Positions 43,944 through 57,135 are shown, counted from the stretch's first letter. The stretch is 64,000 nt of DNA from Palaemon carinicauda (GCF_036898095.1 NC_090729.1:76448789-76512788); one strand, 5' to 3'. Notes: generated from the sequence alone by a model not told the origin. Program-made: numbers and translations.

Positions 43944-45469
43944 GGCTGTACATCTCACTCCCTCTTATAGAAGTGAAAAATGGTCGGGTATGTACTGCAC
44001 AGTATGGCGTCGGTTTGAAAGGATGTGTAAACAGTTGTACAGTATTCATCATTGTCTTATTTTTTCTTTGAATCATCATTGCTATTTGTATGTCTTCATC
44101 TCTTTGTTGATTTACCTTTTTGTTTGAATTTTAACTATTCTCAACATTGGGTCATTCCATTTGGAACTTTTCTCAACCAATGTTTATGGCCTTGCTAGTT
44201 TCATCCATGTAAAGTAACCTGTTTGAATAATTAAACTCTTCAACTTTAAAAGCTGAAATAAGAAAGGTTGGGACAGTTTTGACAATTTTCCTTTTATTAC
44301 AGATATTTTTTGATAGATGAGCACTGCCAATGGAAATTCTCGAGCTTTTGGAGGACATACAAGATACTGTATATAAAGTCGTCGCTCCTATTATTCAAGA
44401 TTTAAAATCATCGCTTCTAATATTTATAACTAATTGTTCATATTTACCATGTTTTCTAGAATGTGTTTGATTTAGAATAATTTTTAATATGAATTCAATT
44501 TAAAATCAAGTTTTCAATGCAAATTTGGCAGATACATGTAACTGTTGTCTTTTTCTTGAATTTCATTGAAATTAATGTAAAATACAATGTACTCTTAGTT
44601 AAGGTTACAATTGCCTCAAGATCTTCGATAAAAACATTGTAGATGAGGGAGTAGTACAATTTCAAATTGATCACTCGAGTAAATCTGACACAGAAAAATC
44701 TTAAGTAAACATTTCTTAATACTGTAATACATTCTTAAAATCTTGTGTTTGTAGCAAAAAAAAAAATAATAATAATTTAGCTTTGTAAAGAAATCTAGTC
44801 AAGCTAAGGGGATAGTGCATTTTAAATTTGTAACTGGTGGAATTGAATGCAATATTTCAATTTTAATGTTTTGTAAGTTCTTATAGAATCATTCGATTTT
44901 ACTTCTTTTTTTATCAAAATTACTGGAAACTAATCTATTGCATTTTCTTTATATATTGTCTTTATGGGATTTATTATTCTTACAGAAATATTTGGTTTGT
45001 TCAACTTCAACATGTGAACTACAATAACCTCTAACACGATTTTAAAATATTTTAAAAAGATTTTGCTGGTATGTTTTTATTTTTGTGCTCAAAGAACATA
45101 AAATTCATTTCGTTGTTTGTGTTGTAAGTTTTATTCTTAGGCGGATACAAACTTCTGAGTCATTTATTTGGGGTAACTACAGTAATCATGTTTTCTACAA
45201 CCGGCCTATCAAAATTTTGGTTGATTGCGTCATGCTTTGTTGCTGGGTAAGCACAGCGTATGCACAAGGAGCAGGAGGACACATGCTCACAACATCTCTC
45301 CACAACGCTGCTGGCCGCGAAGTGAAGAGGTTGTGCTCTCACTTCTCTATAATCGAGCCTTTTGCATTCATTTCCCTACCCATTTAGTGCTGTGTTCTCT
45401 TGTGTTTTCTTTCTTAATTCAGTCATATGAGTTACTATTCATTATCTGTAAGTTACAAGTGAGTGCTTA
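43944..45469. other. Unassigned sequence
   Basis: AT-rich, no domain or repeat match recognised, apart from less AT-rich DNA from about 45200 that leads into the gag remnant. Confidence 0.45.
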
Positions 45470-46030
45470 TGTCTGGTAAAACTCGGTGTTTACATTCTTG
45501 CCCTGGACAGGATAGCGACTGTTGTGGCATTCTTATGAGCCGGGCAGACATAGACACACATCTTCTTTGTCTCTTTCGCCTAGACAAGAGATGTTCAAGG
45601 GCATCTCCATGTAAAAACTGTAGGTTGTGAACTTCTCCCAATGGGAATATTTTTTTTCGTCATAGGAAGCTTAACAATATTTTTACTTTACTCTTTCTCC
45701 TCCCAACGGGATTTAGAGACAAATGTCATTCTATGCGGCGAGAACCTCCATTCAGTTTTTCATATTGAGAATTCCCTGTAACCTTATCTTCAAAAGACAC
45801 GCACATCCAGGCGAGTGTCAGATTACGCACAGCGTGATCTTGAGGAGCCACATCCCAGCACATCAACCAGAATGATGGAAAATGGACAGGCATGTTCAAC
45901 AAGGTGCTTCCGTTGGAGGGACTTTAGAGTTGAGACTACCATCCCCACTGAGTCGTGGGGCATCCGTGGTGGAAGAGGAAAGTTTGCAATTCCCATCACG
46001 TTCTCGCAAACTAGGTTTGCCTTATAACTG
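45470..46030 (+). pseudogene. Possible DIRS-type Gag N-terminal remnant
   Basis: From an ATG at 45470 the frame reads MSGKTRCLHSCPGQDSDCC, then RADIDTHLLCLFRLDKRCS and SPCKNCRL before a stop. The spacing of Cys and the D-x-H-x-x-C-x-x motif resembles the Cys-rich start of DIRS-2 Gag (SIDPHTVCSNC, then RCEEC). Later frames up to 46027 show no domain. The remnant is cut by the minus-strand LINE that begins at 46080. Confidence 0.45.
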
Positions 46031-46278
46031 GTGGCCCTAAGCATTGGTTTCCTCTACAGAATCTAGAGGGATCTTTAGAGGCTTATGATGTTATTATTAG
46101 TATTACTTGCTAAGCTACAACCCTAGTTGGAAAAGCAAGAAGCTATAAACTCAAGAGCTCAAACTGGGCAAATTAGTCCAGTGAGGAAAGGAAATAGGTA
46201 AATAAACGATATGAGAAATAATGAACAATTAGAATTAAATATTTTAAAAACAATAACATATAAACCATAAGAAGAGAC

Positions 46279-47445
46279 TTATGTCAGCCTGTTCAGCCTA
46301 AAAACATTGGCTGCAACTTCAAACTTTTGAAGTTCTACCAATTCAACTAACCGATCAGGAAGATTCTTCCACAACCTGGTCACAGCTGGAATAAAACTTC
46401 TAGAATATTGTGTAGTATTAAGCCTCATGATGGAGGAGGCCTGATTATCAGATTTAACTGCCTGCCTAGTATTACGATCAGGATGGAACTGTCCGGGAAG
46501 ATCTGAATGTAAAGGATGATCAGAATTATGTAAAATCTCATGCAACATGCATAATGAACTATGGAATGATAGTGCCAGAGATGAATACTGTATCTAGATC
46601 AGGAATAAGAAATTCAATAGACTAAGTTCCTGTCTAACGAATAAAAATGAGAATCGGCAGCGTAAGCCCAGACAGGAGAACAATACTCGAAACAAGATAG
46701 AGTGAAAGAACTGAAACACTTCTTCGGAATAGATTGATCACTGAAAATCTCGACTCTCAATAAACCAATTTGTATTGCAATTAAAGAGCACACAGATCTA
46801 ATGTGTTTCTCTAAAGTAAATTTGCTGTAGAGAATTACACCAAAAATTTTAGGTCACATAATTCAAGAAACCTTATAAATGCTGCAGTCTGGATGTTGAG
46901 GAGCCTCTGTCCTTGACCTACGGGTGCTTGAATCATACTTTGAGTTTTGTTAGGATTCAACTTCATACCCCATAAATTGCAGCAACCCTAGATCTTCATT
47001 CAGGAGATGGAATTGATGCAAAGAGAGTAGCATCATCTGCTTATGCAACAAGCTTGTTTTCTAGGTCAAACCACATGTCATGTGTATATAGAATGAAAAG
47101 TAATGGGCCAAGAACACTACCCTGTGGAACACCAGATATCACATTCCTATACTCACTATGGTGCCCATCAACAACAACTCTTTGCGATCTATTACTTGAT
47201 AATTCAATAATAATGCTCTGAAACAACCCACCCACTCCCAACTGTTTCAGTTTGAAAACAAGGGCCTCATGATTAACATGGTCAAAGGCAGCACTAAAAA
47301 CAAGGCCCATCATACAAACTTCCTCACCACAATCAAGGGATTTCTGTAAAGCATGGAAGATTGTAAGAAGGGTATCATATGCTCCAAGGTCTTTACGAAA
47401 ACCAAATTTCAAACTAGGGAACAGATGATTATGACGTTTTGCCAA
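46279..47445 (-). pseudogene. LINE reverse transcriptase remnant
   Basis: Reads FGFRKDLGAYDTLLTI, FSAAFDHVNHEALVFKLKQL, GVPQGSVLGPLLFILYTHDM and then a stop. The stop (47041-47043) falls exactly where the Tyr of the YADD box should be, with ADDAT immediately after. The first catalytic Asp before SAAFD is also lost. The C-terminal part (46548-46279: LNTTQYSRSFIPAVTRLW, LVELQKFEVAANVF) is typical of the family. Dead copy. Confidence 0.85.
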
Positions 47446-48283
47446 AAGACATTCAAAAACTTTAGATAATATGGGAGTTATAGAAATTGGACGGTAATCA
47501 GTTGGACTTGAGCTACCACAAACACATTTACATAGTTGAGTAATATTACCAATTCTCCAACAAGTGCTAAAAACTTCTCTTCTTGCTTACTTGTGTAAAG
47601 TAACATAACTTTGGAGCCAAGAAATGTGTTGTCTTTGTAAAAAGCAAAGGGAAAATACCATTTAGATCTTCCTCCATAAGCATAAATTTTCATCAAGAGA
47701 GCTGTAATTTCACGAGATCAAAAAGCTAAACTAGACAGTTTAGCTTAAGGAAAACAGGAATGAGGAGACCAAGTTTCTCATTACTCTGCTTACTGTCAAA
47801 CACCTCAGCCAAAAGGATTACCTTTTCCTGTGGACATTGAGCAACAGAGCCATCTGGTTTAAGTAAGGGAGGAACTGTTGCATTTACACCAAAGAGTGCA
47901 GATTTAAGGTCCAGCACTTATGTTCCTGGGTTGTACCAAAAAGGCTTCTTTTATGGTTACTGTACATTGTATAAATTTGAAGCATAAATTTTGTGCAAAA
48001 GCTCTAAGCTGAGTATAGTTAATTCAAGTCAAATCTTATGTTACCCTTCCAAAGATGATGGGCCTTCTGCTTCTCTAAATAAGCACTTATACAATCCTCA
48101 TTGAACCATGGTTTGTCCTTCACTCGGTACCTTAGCATACAAGAAGGGATACGCTTATCAATTATTTTGACTAGATTCCTAGATTCTCATTCAAAGGGAC
48201 AACAGGATCAACAGTATTATACAATTGTAACCAATTCAACCCCCAAAGATCACTCAAAATCCCATTCCAGTCTGCTTGAGATT

Positions 48284-48823
48284 TCATATAAATCTTACAT
48301 GAGTATAGTACATCAGGACAGGCTGTTCAGTCTTCACTACTAATGAAATCAAGGCATGATCATATGTCCCTGTGGGAGAACCAACCTTACTTGTTATAAT
48401 GCCAGGGTAGTCGTCGTATACAAGGTCCAAGCAATTACTAGACCTGTGAGTAGCTTCACTTGTGATCTGCTCACAGCCTGATTCAGAGGTAAAGACTAAA
48501 ACTCTTAAGCCATGGCGATTGGTAGGCGAACCAGAATTTAACGACTCCCAATGGTGAGCATTGAAATTGCCAAGAAAAACAAAAGAGGCCTTTTTATCAT
48601 CATCTTGTATCTTAGCCATAATAGTAAGAAGACAATCGAAGATAGAATCATCGATGTCTGGGTTCTGATAGATAGAGCTCATATAGAAGTTGTTGTGCCT
48701 GCCCACTCTTTTTTCCTGAATCTCATGACATTCACATTCATAGCAGGACTTATGAGAAGCAGGGTACTCGGTCCTAATATACACTGCCATTCCCCTGTCC
48801 CTAGGAAAGGCATCCCTTTTCAA
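48284..48823 (-). pseudogene. LINE APE-type endonuclease remnant
   Basis: 180-residue frame with FVFLGNFNAHHWESL (usually GDFNAH, so the Asp is replaced by Asn), SGCEQITSEATHRSSNCLDL, VYDDYP and TYDHALISLVV (usually SDHALI). These are the last three motifs of the apurinic-endonuclease-like domain that nicks target DNA in LINE retrotransposition. The N-terminal third is lost. Confidence 0.8.
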
Positions 48824-50574
48824 AATTATTGGCTACTCAAAACCAGTTTTAAGAAGTTCAGATAAGTTCCTCATATTAGAAACCAAAGTTTTGGAGCACA
48901 AAAGAATATCATACTGTCTCAACCCAACTGTAAGGTGTTGAATATTTGCATGAAGACCTCAAATATGGCAATAGAGCAGACAACATTGACAAAATTGAAG
49001 ACATACTGGTCCCGGATTTTACTCAATGTCTCTCAACAGCATAAGAATTGATGGCAAGAGCCCGTGTTCAGCAGTAAGGGCTGGATAATCTAAGCAAGCA
49101 AGAATTGATGGTAATAAGAAAAGATACATCATACTTACAAATCAAATTAACAAGAATGATGAAAACAATATGGACAGAATTATGAATAAAGTAATTGATC
49201 AAATCCATAGACTTTAGAAAAAAATGCCGCAAAAATTGGTCAACATAGAGCCGATACACCAAGCAAGGCTAAATAACCTCCAGGATAGCCATTTCATCCG
49301 AAGGGCGGACAGTAAGGGTGGTCTTGAAAAGAAAAACAGATAAGGAAAAGACAACCTGTAGTAAAACCACCAGACATCCATGGCCATTCTATTAAAACAC
49401 AAGAAAAAAAATAAAATTGCACCCTCAAGCAAGAGAACTCTAACCCAAGATAGTGGAAGACCATGGTTCAGAGGCTAAGGCACTATCCAAAACTACGGAA
49501 CAATGGTTTGATTTTGGATTGTCCTACTCCTAGAAGAGCTGTTTGCCATTGCTGAAGTTGCAGGTATTAGAAGTTAGAACATTACATTAATATCTAATAA
49601 GAAAAGGAGTGCAAAACTGTATCTCCTATTCTAAGAGGTATCCCTCCTGCCTCTTATTGTGACCAGCTATCACTTAAACGGCTTGGATTTAGCTTACTAT
49701 TTATCTATATTATGAATATGAATATTTTGTAAGTGGGAAGTTGGGGTAAAATGCCACATTTCAGAAATAATGTTAAATTACAAAGATCTAATTTTCATTA
49801 TTTCTTCAGTCATATTACGAATCTGTTTCACCAGAACATAACGACCGATTTCCTTCCCTATCGTCTGCTTACGAGTCGGTCTCTTGTCATGAATGGGTGA
49901 AGCATTAGGTTTTATGAGGATATGGATCTTATCTGTCATAGTGTTGGCTGTGGAGAACCTCTCCATGCTCAAGTGACTGGGAGGTCTTGTGTGATTGGTG
50001 GTTTCTTTCTGAGCCACCCAAGTGCACGCTATATGTTAGGAGTACCACTCTCTAATCAAAATATACACCATGATGATCCTAATAAAGCAGTTTTCATATA
50101 AAGAAAATTCTGAGGTTGATCAGGTCATAAAGTCTACCTACCCTTTCCTGGCAGGGGAAGGTCTATGTGCGTATGGAAACTCTTAACTCACTGCGTGTTG
50201 AACTGGATGGAGCTGTCATAACACTGGGCACATCTTGTGAATGACTGAGTCATTTAACCTCAGCATTTTCTGCCTCTTAATTTGTAGCATCTAGAGGCTG
50301 TAGCTATATCAGGATTGCCATTCCAATGAAACGCTGCTTCGCTTTGTGTCTTGTGCTTTTTCTTTGCTTTCAGTGCATTTAGGATTATGAGTATTTCTCA
50401 AGTGAATATGAGAACTTGCCCCAATCTGGGAGGAAGGTCCTTCTGGCACCTGTTATGGTAAGCAATGCTTCTTTACCTCAACTTGTGAATTTTGCATGAT
50501 TTGGGAAAAATCAAATAGGTGTTGGATTCCTCCCCTTTTGTGTCTTCCTCTGCAGAAAGCAAGAAGCTAAAGCC

Positions 50575-51120
50575 TTTCTCTTTCAAATCCATCCTTATTG
50601 GAGCTTACCGCAATAAAGATTTAGCTAAAATTATTGCATGGTGCAAATTATAGGCTTGAAGTTGAACCCTAACAAAACTCAAAATGATTGTAAGTAGGTC
50701 AAGGACAGTTACTCTGTGATTGTTGTGTTTCTTTATCTGTGTATGACTTAAAATTTAAGGTGCAATTCTTGATAGCAAATTTAGTTTTGAGAAACACATT
50801 TGGTCTTTCTCTTCTTCAGTTGCACAAAATGTTGGTGTATTGGGAAAGTCTTTCAAGATTTTCGGTGATCAATATATTCTGAAGAAGTGTTTTAATTCTT
50901 TCATTCTGCTTTGTTTTATTATTGATCTCCTGAGCTGCTGAATCTCATTTTAACTTTTTGGAGAGGAACTTAAGGTCTATTTGAATGTTTTACTTCTGGT
51001 CTAAAAATTATTGTCTTCCACTGATGTTCAGCTAGTTCGTTAGCCTATGCCTGTTGCATAAAATTTTTCATAATTCTGACTACACTTTGCATTTACATCT
51101 TCCTGGACAGTACCATCCCC
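50575..51120 (+). pseudogene. LINE RT C-terminal fragment (copy A)
   Basis: Broken frames read IIAWCKL..LKLNPNKTQ, later LDSKFSFEKHIW and ILKKCFNSFI, matching the thumb and C-terminal region that follows YADD in the 46-49 kb LINE family, but on the plus strand. Interrupted by the piggyBac-like element, it continues at 53940-54240. The counterpart in copy B is 59530-60300. Confidence 0.6.
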
Positions 51121-51126
51121 TTTTAA

Positions 51127-53935
51127 CCCTGGATAGGTACGGTGGGTCGTTTGCGACCCCGAGCGTCAAAAAAAAACAGGTTTTTCTCACGTGACTCACC
51201 CCTGTGACTGAATTTGTGGGTGATCGACCTGCAGGAGGTGTCTCCCCTACACGCTCTAGTAGTGTCCAGATGTGCATTGCTGTAGCTGTACTCCTTCCCC
51301 GATTTCTGAGACGCGTCGGGGTCGTTCGCGTCCGAGTTTACCCTTCTGAGGTAGTTTGCATAATTATCAAAGTTATTACGTATTATGAAATTGTCGTAGA
51401 ATGGTGCAACTTGTATAGGTTATCAGTTGTGGAAAGTCTTGGTGGATTGTTTGGCTACCATGTGCATGTTTTTTTTTTTAGTTAAAATGTCATTCATCAC
51501 CACGAGGACCATTTTACCGCGAGTGCCCCTTTTTCATTTTTTTTCATTTTTTTGCCAAGTCATTTTTCCGTAAGATATTGCCAAATAGTGTCGTAAAACT
51601 TTTGCTTGTTTAGTGTTGGAAAGTGTGTCTAGATGATCTGGCTACCCATGCATGACTTTGTTTTTGTCAGATACGACGTAGTTATTGGTATATTGGGTAT
51701 TTAACTGCGGTTACCAATTTCTGTTTTTTTTTTCAATATTTGTAAAAATTACTACGTAGTAAGAAATTGCCGTATATTATTCATTTTTTTTTTCATGTTT
51801 ATGTGTTAGAAAGTGTGCCTTGATGGTTGGGCTAACACGTGCATGTCTTTTTTTTTATCTGAGATGTCGTATATTAGAATGTCGGGCATTTTACCGCGAG
51901 TGTCCCTTTTTAATGTTTTTTAATTTTTTTGCCAAGTCATTTTTCCGTAAGATATTGCGAAATAGTTTCGTAAAACTTTTGCTTTTTTAATGTTGGAAAG
52001 TGTGTCTAGATGATCTGGCTACCCATGCGTGATTTTGTTTTTGTCAGATACGACGTAGTTATTGGTATATTGGGTATTTAACTGCGGTTGCCAATTTCTG
52101 TTTTTTTTTCAATATTTGTAAAAATTTACTACGTAGTAAGGAATTGCCGTATATTATTGATTTTTTTTTCATGTTTATGTGTTAGAAAGTGTGCCTTGAT
52201 GGTTGGGCTAACACGTGCATGTCTTTTTTTTTTATCTGAGATGCCGTATATTAGAATGTTGGGCATTTTTCCACGAGTGCCCCTTTTTATTTGTTTTGCA
52301 TTTTTTTGCTTAGTCATGTTACCGTAAGGAATTGGCAAGTAGTGTCGCAAAACTTATATTTTTATAGTGTTGGAAAGTGTTTCTAGATGATCTGGCTACC
52401 CATGCCTATTTTTTTTTTAGCCAGATATGGCGTATATATAAGTATGTGTTCGATTTTCCTGTGATTGCCATTTTTTCGTTTTTTCCCATTTCTTTCAAAA
52501 TTACTACGTACTAAGGAACTATCACAGAGTAATATTTCATTTATATGTTTATTTGTCGGAAAATATGCCTTGATGGTTTGCCTAGCACGTGGCTGAAATT
52601 TTTTTTTTCTGAAATGCCGTATATTAGAATGGCCATTTTTCCACGAGTGCCCCTTTTTATTTGTTTTGCATTTTTTTGCTTAGTCATGTTACCGTAAGGA
52701 ATTGGCAAGTAGTGTCGCAAAACTTATATTTTTATAGTGTTGGAAAGTGTTTCTAGATGATCTGGCTACCCATGCCTATCTTTTTTTTAGCCAGATATGG
52801 CGTATATATAGGTATGTGTTCGATTTTCCTGTGATTGCCATTTTTTCGTTTTTTCCCAATTCTTTCAAAATTACTACGTACTAAGGAACTATCACAGAGT
52901 AATGATTCCTCTAGATGTTTATTTGTCGGAAAATTTTGTTTACTTTTTTTTTGATTGAATATCATCAAATTTTTTTAGCTAAAATATTGTTTTACATTTT
53001 TTTTTCGATTTTATTTCCCTTCAAAAAAAATTTTTTGGGTCAGAATTTTAATTTTATAGTCGTAAAATAATCGACAATTATCCAGCAACCCACCATACAA
53101 TTTTTATGCATATCCAATAATAATTAGATTAGTAAATAACACCTTGAAATTGACATACCCTTCCTACATTTCAAGTGGCAGATTAGGGAGTCTGAGTCAG
53201 TGTGGTTGGCGGCCATTTTGTGGACATATCCGAAGCGTAAGCTGCCCTATCTATATATATTCTTGTTCCCTATAGAATTTGTGATATTTTGGTGTATTTT
53301 TACCTGCATAAATATCATATTATATATTAAATATATGTATTTTTTTACGAAATTTACAAGTACTCAAAAAATTACCTTTAGATATGGCCCCTGATATAAA
53401 TGTAATTTACAAAATAATGAAGATTTTTTTACATATTTCTATTTTAGGATAACATATGTTTATTCCCTAAAAAAATTAGCCACTTCCTATTTCATTTGGG
53501 TACCCAAAAAAATTCATGAAATTTGGACAATTTTTTTTGGCCAAAAAAAGTTACCCTTTTTTTCTCATTTCAGATCTTCACTTCCATGGGTCTGACTTCA
53601 TCCAAAATACATCAAGATGTGTCCTAAACATTCAAGAATCAATTCCTAAAAGGATTTGTGTATATATGTATAAACTTTTTTTTTATGAATTTTTATGTCA
53701 GGTCTTTTTTTTTTTTCTACTTAATTTTTTAAAATATTTATAATAAATAGTTTTTCTGCAGATGACTAGTATTTATCTTTACAGTTGTTTTAAGCATTCA
53801 TTGAAGTTTTTTTTGGCAAAAGAAAAAAGGAGGTTACTGCAAAAACTGATTTTTCAAGAATTTTTTTTGGCGTCGGGGTCGTTCGCGTCCGAGTATACCC
53901 TTAAAGGGGTGTCCGAGGACCGTACCTATCCAGGG
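51127..53935 (+). mobile_element. piggyBac-like non-autonomous element with internal tandem array
   Basis: Starts CCCTGGATAGGTACGG after TTAA (51123-51126) and ends with the exact inverse before TTAA (53936-53939): 16-bp perfect terminal inverted repeats with a TTAA target duplication. The block GCGTCGGGGTCGTTCGCGTC occurs near both ends in direct orientation (51310 and 53872). The middle is a tandem array (about 51430-52930). No transposase seen; AT-rich poly-T patches. Absent from copy B, so inserted after the duplication or lost from B. Confidence 0.8.
51430..52930 (+). repeat. About 372-bp tandem array inside the piggyBac-like element
   Basis: TCTAGATGATCTGGCTACCC recurs near 51630, 52002, 52382 and 52753. 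Between these, a related half-unit (CCTTGATGGTTxGxCTAxCACG) occurs near 51818, 52194 and 52568. The array is therefore built from about 185-bp half-units paired into a unit of about 372 bp. Four units with small indels; adjacent units 3 and 4 are nearly identical. Confidence 0.85.
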
Positions 53936-53939
53936 TTAA

Positions 53940-54240
53940 AACTAGGTTTGTAGTTAATTCTAATAGTCATGCTTTCCCTATCATAAAGCTCAATACTACA
54001 CAGTATACTAGAATTTTCTTCCTTAGCTATTTGAATTAGTGGAATTTAAAAAGTTCAAGCTTGCAGTGAATTTTTTAATGTTGAACATGCTGGCATAAGT
54101 CTCTCTTTTATAGTTTCTTGTAGTCTGTTTATTTCCTTTCCTCACTGGGCTAATTTTCACTGTTGTAGCCCTTGGGCCCATAGCATCCTGATTTTCCAAC
54201 TAGGGTTGTAGCTAAGTGAGTAATAACAGTAATAATAATG
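53940..54240 (+). mobile_element. LINE 3-prime end (copy A)
   Basis: TTCTAATAGTCATGCTTTCC through AAAAAGTTCAAGCTTGCAGT to CAACTAGGGTTGTAGCTAAG and a (TAA)n-type tail. Continues 50575-51120 after the inserted element. Confidence 0.7.
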
Positions 54241-54469
54241 ATGATCTTTGCCCTTTCAGGACTATCTAGAAATGGAAATATTAACATAACTTTTGCTATG
54301 GTTGTCCATACTGTATATCAGTTAAAGTAGCTTCAGGCAATTTTAAACTTAATCCCAGATAATTGCAGAGTTTTGAGAGGAAGTGTCCAGGGGAGCCATA
54401 CCCACCATTTTCCTCGTGTCACTAAATATGGTCCCTGCCTTTGGAAGGAGCAAATGTCCTTGTGACTAC

Positions 54470-54615
54470 TACAGGTGTTGAGTTGTTCCTGTTCTTAAAA
54501 TATTTTATTTTTCCTTGTTTCCTCTCCTCACCAGGCTATTTTCCCTTATGTTGCCCCTGGACTTATAGCATCTGCTTTTCCAACCAGAGTTGTAATTATG
54601 ATAATAATTACTATC
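54470..54615 (+). mobile_element. Short LINE-derived 3-prime fragment (copy A)
   Basis: TCCTTGTTTCCTCTCCTCAC through TTTTCCAACCAGAGTTGTAA and ATAATAATTA tail; counterpart in copy B at 60540-60690. Confidence 0.6.
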
Positions 54616-54689
54616 TAGAACCAAAAGTAGCCCTACTTTACTGCAACCATCAGTAGTCCCTCAGTAGTGTTGATGAACGACAGCATGAC

Positions 54690-57135
54690 TTCAGAGAAGT
54701 ATTTACAAACGAGGAGAGACTATTACGCTTCCTTTGCTAATAGTCAATGTGAACTATCAGGTCCTAAAAAGGTCTGAATGCCACCAGACCTATTGGTAAG
54801 AATAGTTTCAGGTGGAGTGGTACCTTAACTATAGAGCTAATCATAGAAGTTCCAAGGAGCTTCCAGATAGGCCAATTCTGCTGCAATAACTGCACTTGAT
54901 TAAGTTCCACTAAGCTGTTTTGTAAATACTGTATCTTCACAGTTAAAGTTTACCTACCAACTCTGAAAGAGGGACTTCGAGGCCACTCCGAAGTAACTTT
55001 GAGATCCCTGTCACTGGTGTCATCTATAAAACACTGCATCATTCTAGACCACTATTCTAGATGATTATGAGAGCATGTTTATCTTTGAGAGAAGCATGTG
55101 ATGGGGTCCCTCCCGAGGCATAGATACATGGTAATGCAGCAACTATGGCTTCAGCAGGTACCATAATGGCCCTCCTACTCCCCTCAACAAGGCTTCAGAT
55201 CGAGACCTACTACTAAAGACAGACTTCCTTTTAGCTGTAGCCTTATCAAAAAGAGTGAGCAAACTACATGACCTATCTTTTATTTTCACACTCTAGAGGG
55301 TGGAAAGATCTTTCTTTTACTTTTGTTACAGAATTGGTAGCCAAGATCCAAAATATTTCTAATAAGGATACCAGATTTCACCCCTCTACAGTTCTGTCAT
55401 TTAAGGAGGTAACTGATGATTCTCACAGTTTAGTTATTCCTGTAAGGCCAGTTTACTTATACCTTAAGAGAATGCTCCCTGCCACCTGTCCTTCCATATC
55501 TTTGTTTGTTAGCACAATTCAAAACAAGAAAGGCAGGTCCAAGATCATAATCTCCTTTTGGTCACGGGGCTGTGATTATGATAGTTTATATCTTTGGTAA
55601 AAGTCCATGACATTCTTGGTCTTTCCTCAACCTTAGCGTTATGCGATAACCACTTGGTAGAGGCTGTTTGGAGAGCCTTCAAACTCTCGTGTTACCTAGC
55701 CGCCCCCTCTCAGGGCTCACAATATTCATGGGCTTGCTGCGACCATAGCTTCCTACAAGATGCAAAATCCACCTTTTTGTGTCGACTGATCTGACTTTCA
55801 TCACTCGAGAAGGGACTGAATTACTACTATCCCCTATTAGGGCAGTCCATCTCTATTTTATAAAGACTGTACCTTGTCAAACCCAGTGTCTCCAACTTAT
55901 TTGTCAACAATGGTTAAAAAAAAAAGAGTAACTAAAAATACAGTTTCTCTTTGATTACAAAAGACTATTGTGAGGCCTCCATCCCTTTGGAGCTCTTCTC
56001 CAAGGGCTCATAATATCCTTGGTCTTGCCGCAAAGATTGTTTTCACTAAAACCACTGGATATTGTAGGTACTTTTAGCAGGAACTTGGAAGAGGAAAACT
56101 ACCTTTCCTATTTGATAATTGGTGCATACAAGATCCTAGACACCTGCTCTCTAGGCCTTGTAGTGGTTGTCGCCCAATAATTGGTGTAGAAGCTATTTTC
56201 AGCAGTAGTGTTATCATAGTGTCAACTCATCAGTTACTTATTAATACCTGATGTGTGAGCTGAATTCAAGTAACCTTTTGCCCCATCCTAACTCTTGCGG
56301 CTGTGGTAGTATCAGTACGTCTTTGAATCATGGGGATACTTGAGTGTTGTGAAAGGGTTTGTGTATCACCATGATCAGAAAAATGTACTAGTCAAGGACA
56401 CCATACTAGGTTGGTTTGCTGTGAATACTTACTGTGTAGTTGGGACCTCGTACCAGAAAGTGTTAAGTCTTGTCGAAGCAAGTCTGATAATTATACAGCA
56501 CTCGTATGCCATTGATCATTCTGAAGGTTGGAAGGTTTCTTTCTCTTTATGTCCCAAAGTTTGTGGCGAGGACAGTTGACCTGTCAATTTGGGATTCTAG
56601 CAGTCGAGACGATTTGCTACTTTGTCCTGTGAGGGCGTTCAGATACTAAGTCAGAAGAATAAAACACTTCACACCTTGGCATTGGAGAATGTTTCACAGC
56701 TGTGAATCATAAGCTTAAGAAAATGATCTCCAGAAACACTGTTTCCTTCTGGCTTTTAAAACTATCAGACATTCCTACCACTCTTTGGAGGTGCAAGGCG
56801 CTGGACCCTCGAGAGTGATGGCGCACAAAGTCTGGAGTATCCGGGTCGGTTATCCAAGCCAGTTTTGGTCTTAACTTCCTCCCTCAGGATAAGTCTCCCA
56901 TTCAAAGTCGATGGTTTGTTACACCTTCAAGTTGCACAGCCCTCCTCAAGCACCTGGCAGGCACCTGGGCCAAAGGTCAAAGCGAAGGCCGAGCTGCCTG
57001 TCGAGTGGCGGCTTACCTTCCACCAAGTAAGTAGCTATGTTCACCTCATTAAAGTTTAACAGCTGCTCAGCTATGCTGATTTTCATGCTACTATTAAAAG
57101 TGTTTGGTTTTGTATGGTTAGGAAAAATACAAATT
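54690..57135 (+). pseudogene. DIRS-type MT/YR debris with ICR-like end (copy A)
   Basis: Frames read IMEVPRSFQIGQF-like, GIFDLTFK-type YR N-terminus, ALSKRVSKLHDLSF (Arg box), SRGWKDLSFTFVTELVAKI, VPPEA near 55110, and KVHDILGLSSTLALCDNH (H-x-x-x region) in several frames with stops. A second YR-like pass follows near 56570-56830 (DLSIWDSSSRDDLL, then VMAHKVWSIRV). GTTAGGAAAAATACAAATTA near 57117 may be ICR. Order fits the 3-prime half of a DIRS element; nothing intact. Confidence 0.6.

Larger units (their letters stand above)
46080..49560 (-). mobile_element. LINE with endonuclease and RT, degenerate, nearly full length
   Basis: On the minus strand: 5-prime block (CTTGGGTTAGAGTTCTCTTG type, near 49436-49560), APE-type endonuclease (48823-48284), RT (about 47900-47040), C-terminal region (46548-46279), then a 3-prime block ending with CAACTAGGGTTGTAGCTTAG and an (AAT)n-like tail (46080-46130). 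The 3-prime block recurs at least eight times in this window. Many stops; inactive. Layout fits a Jockey/CR1-like clade, but the clade is not settled. Confidence 0.8.
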
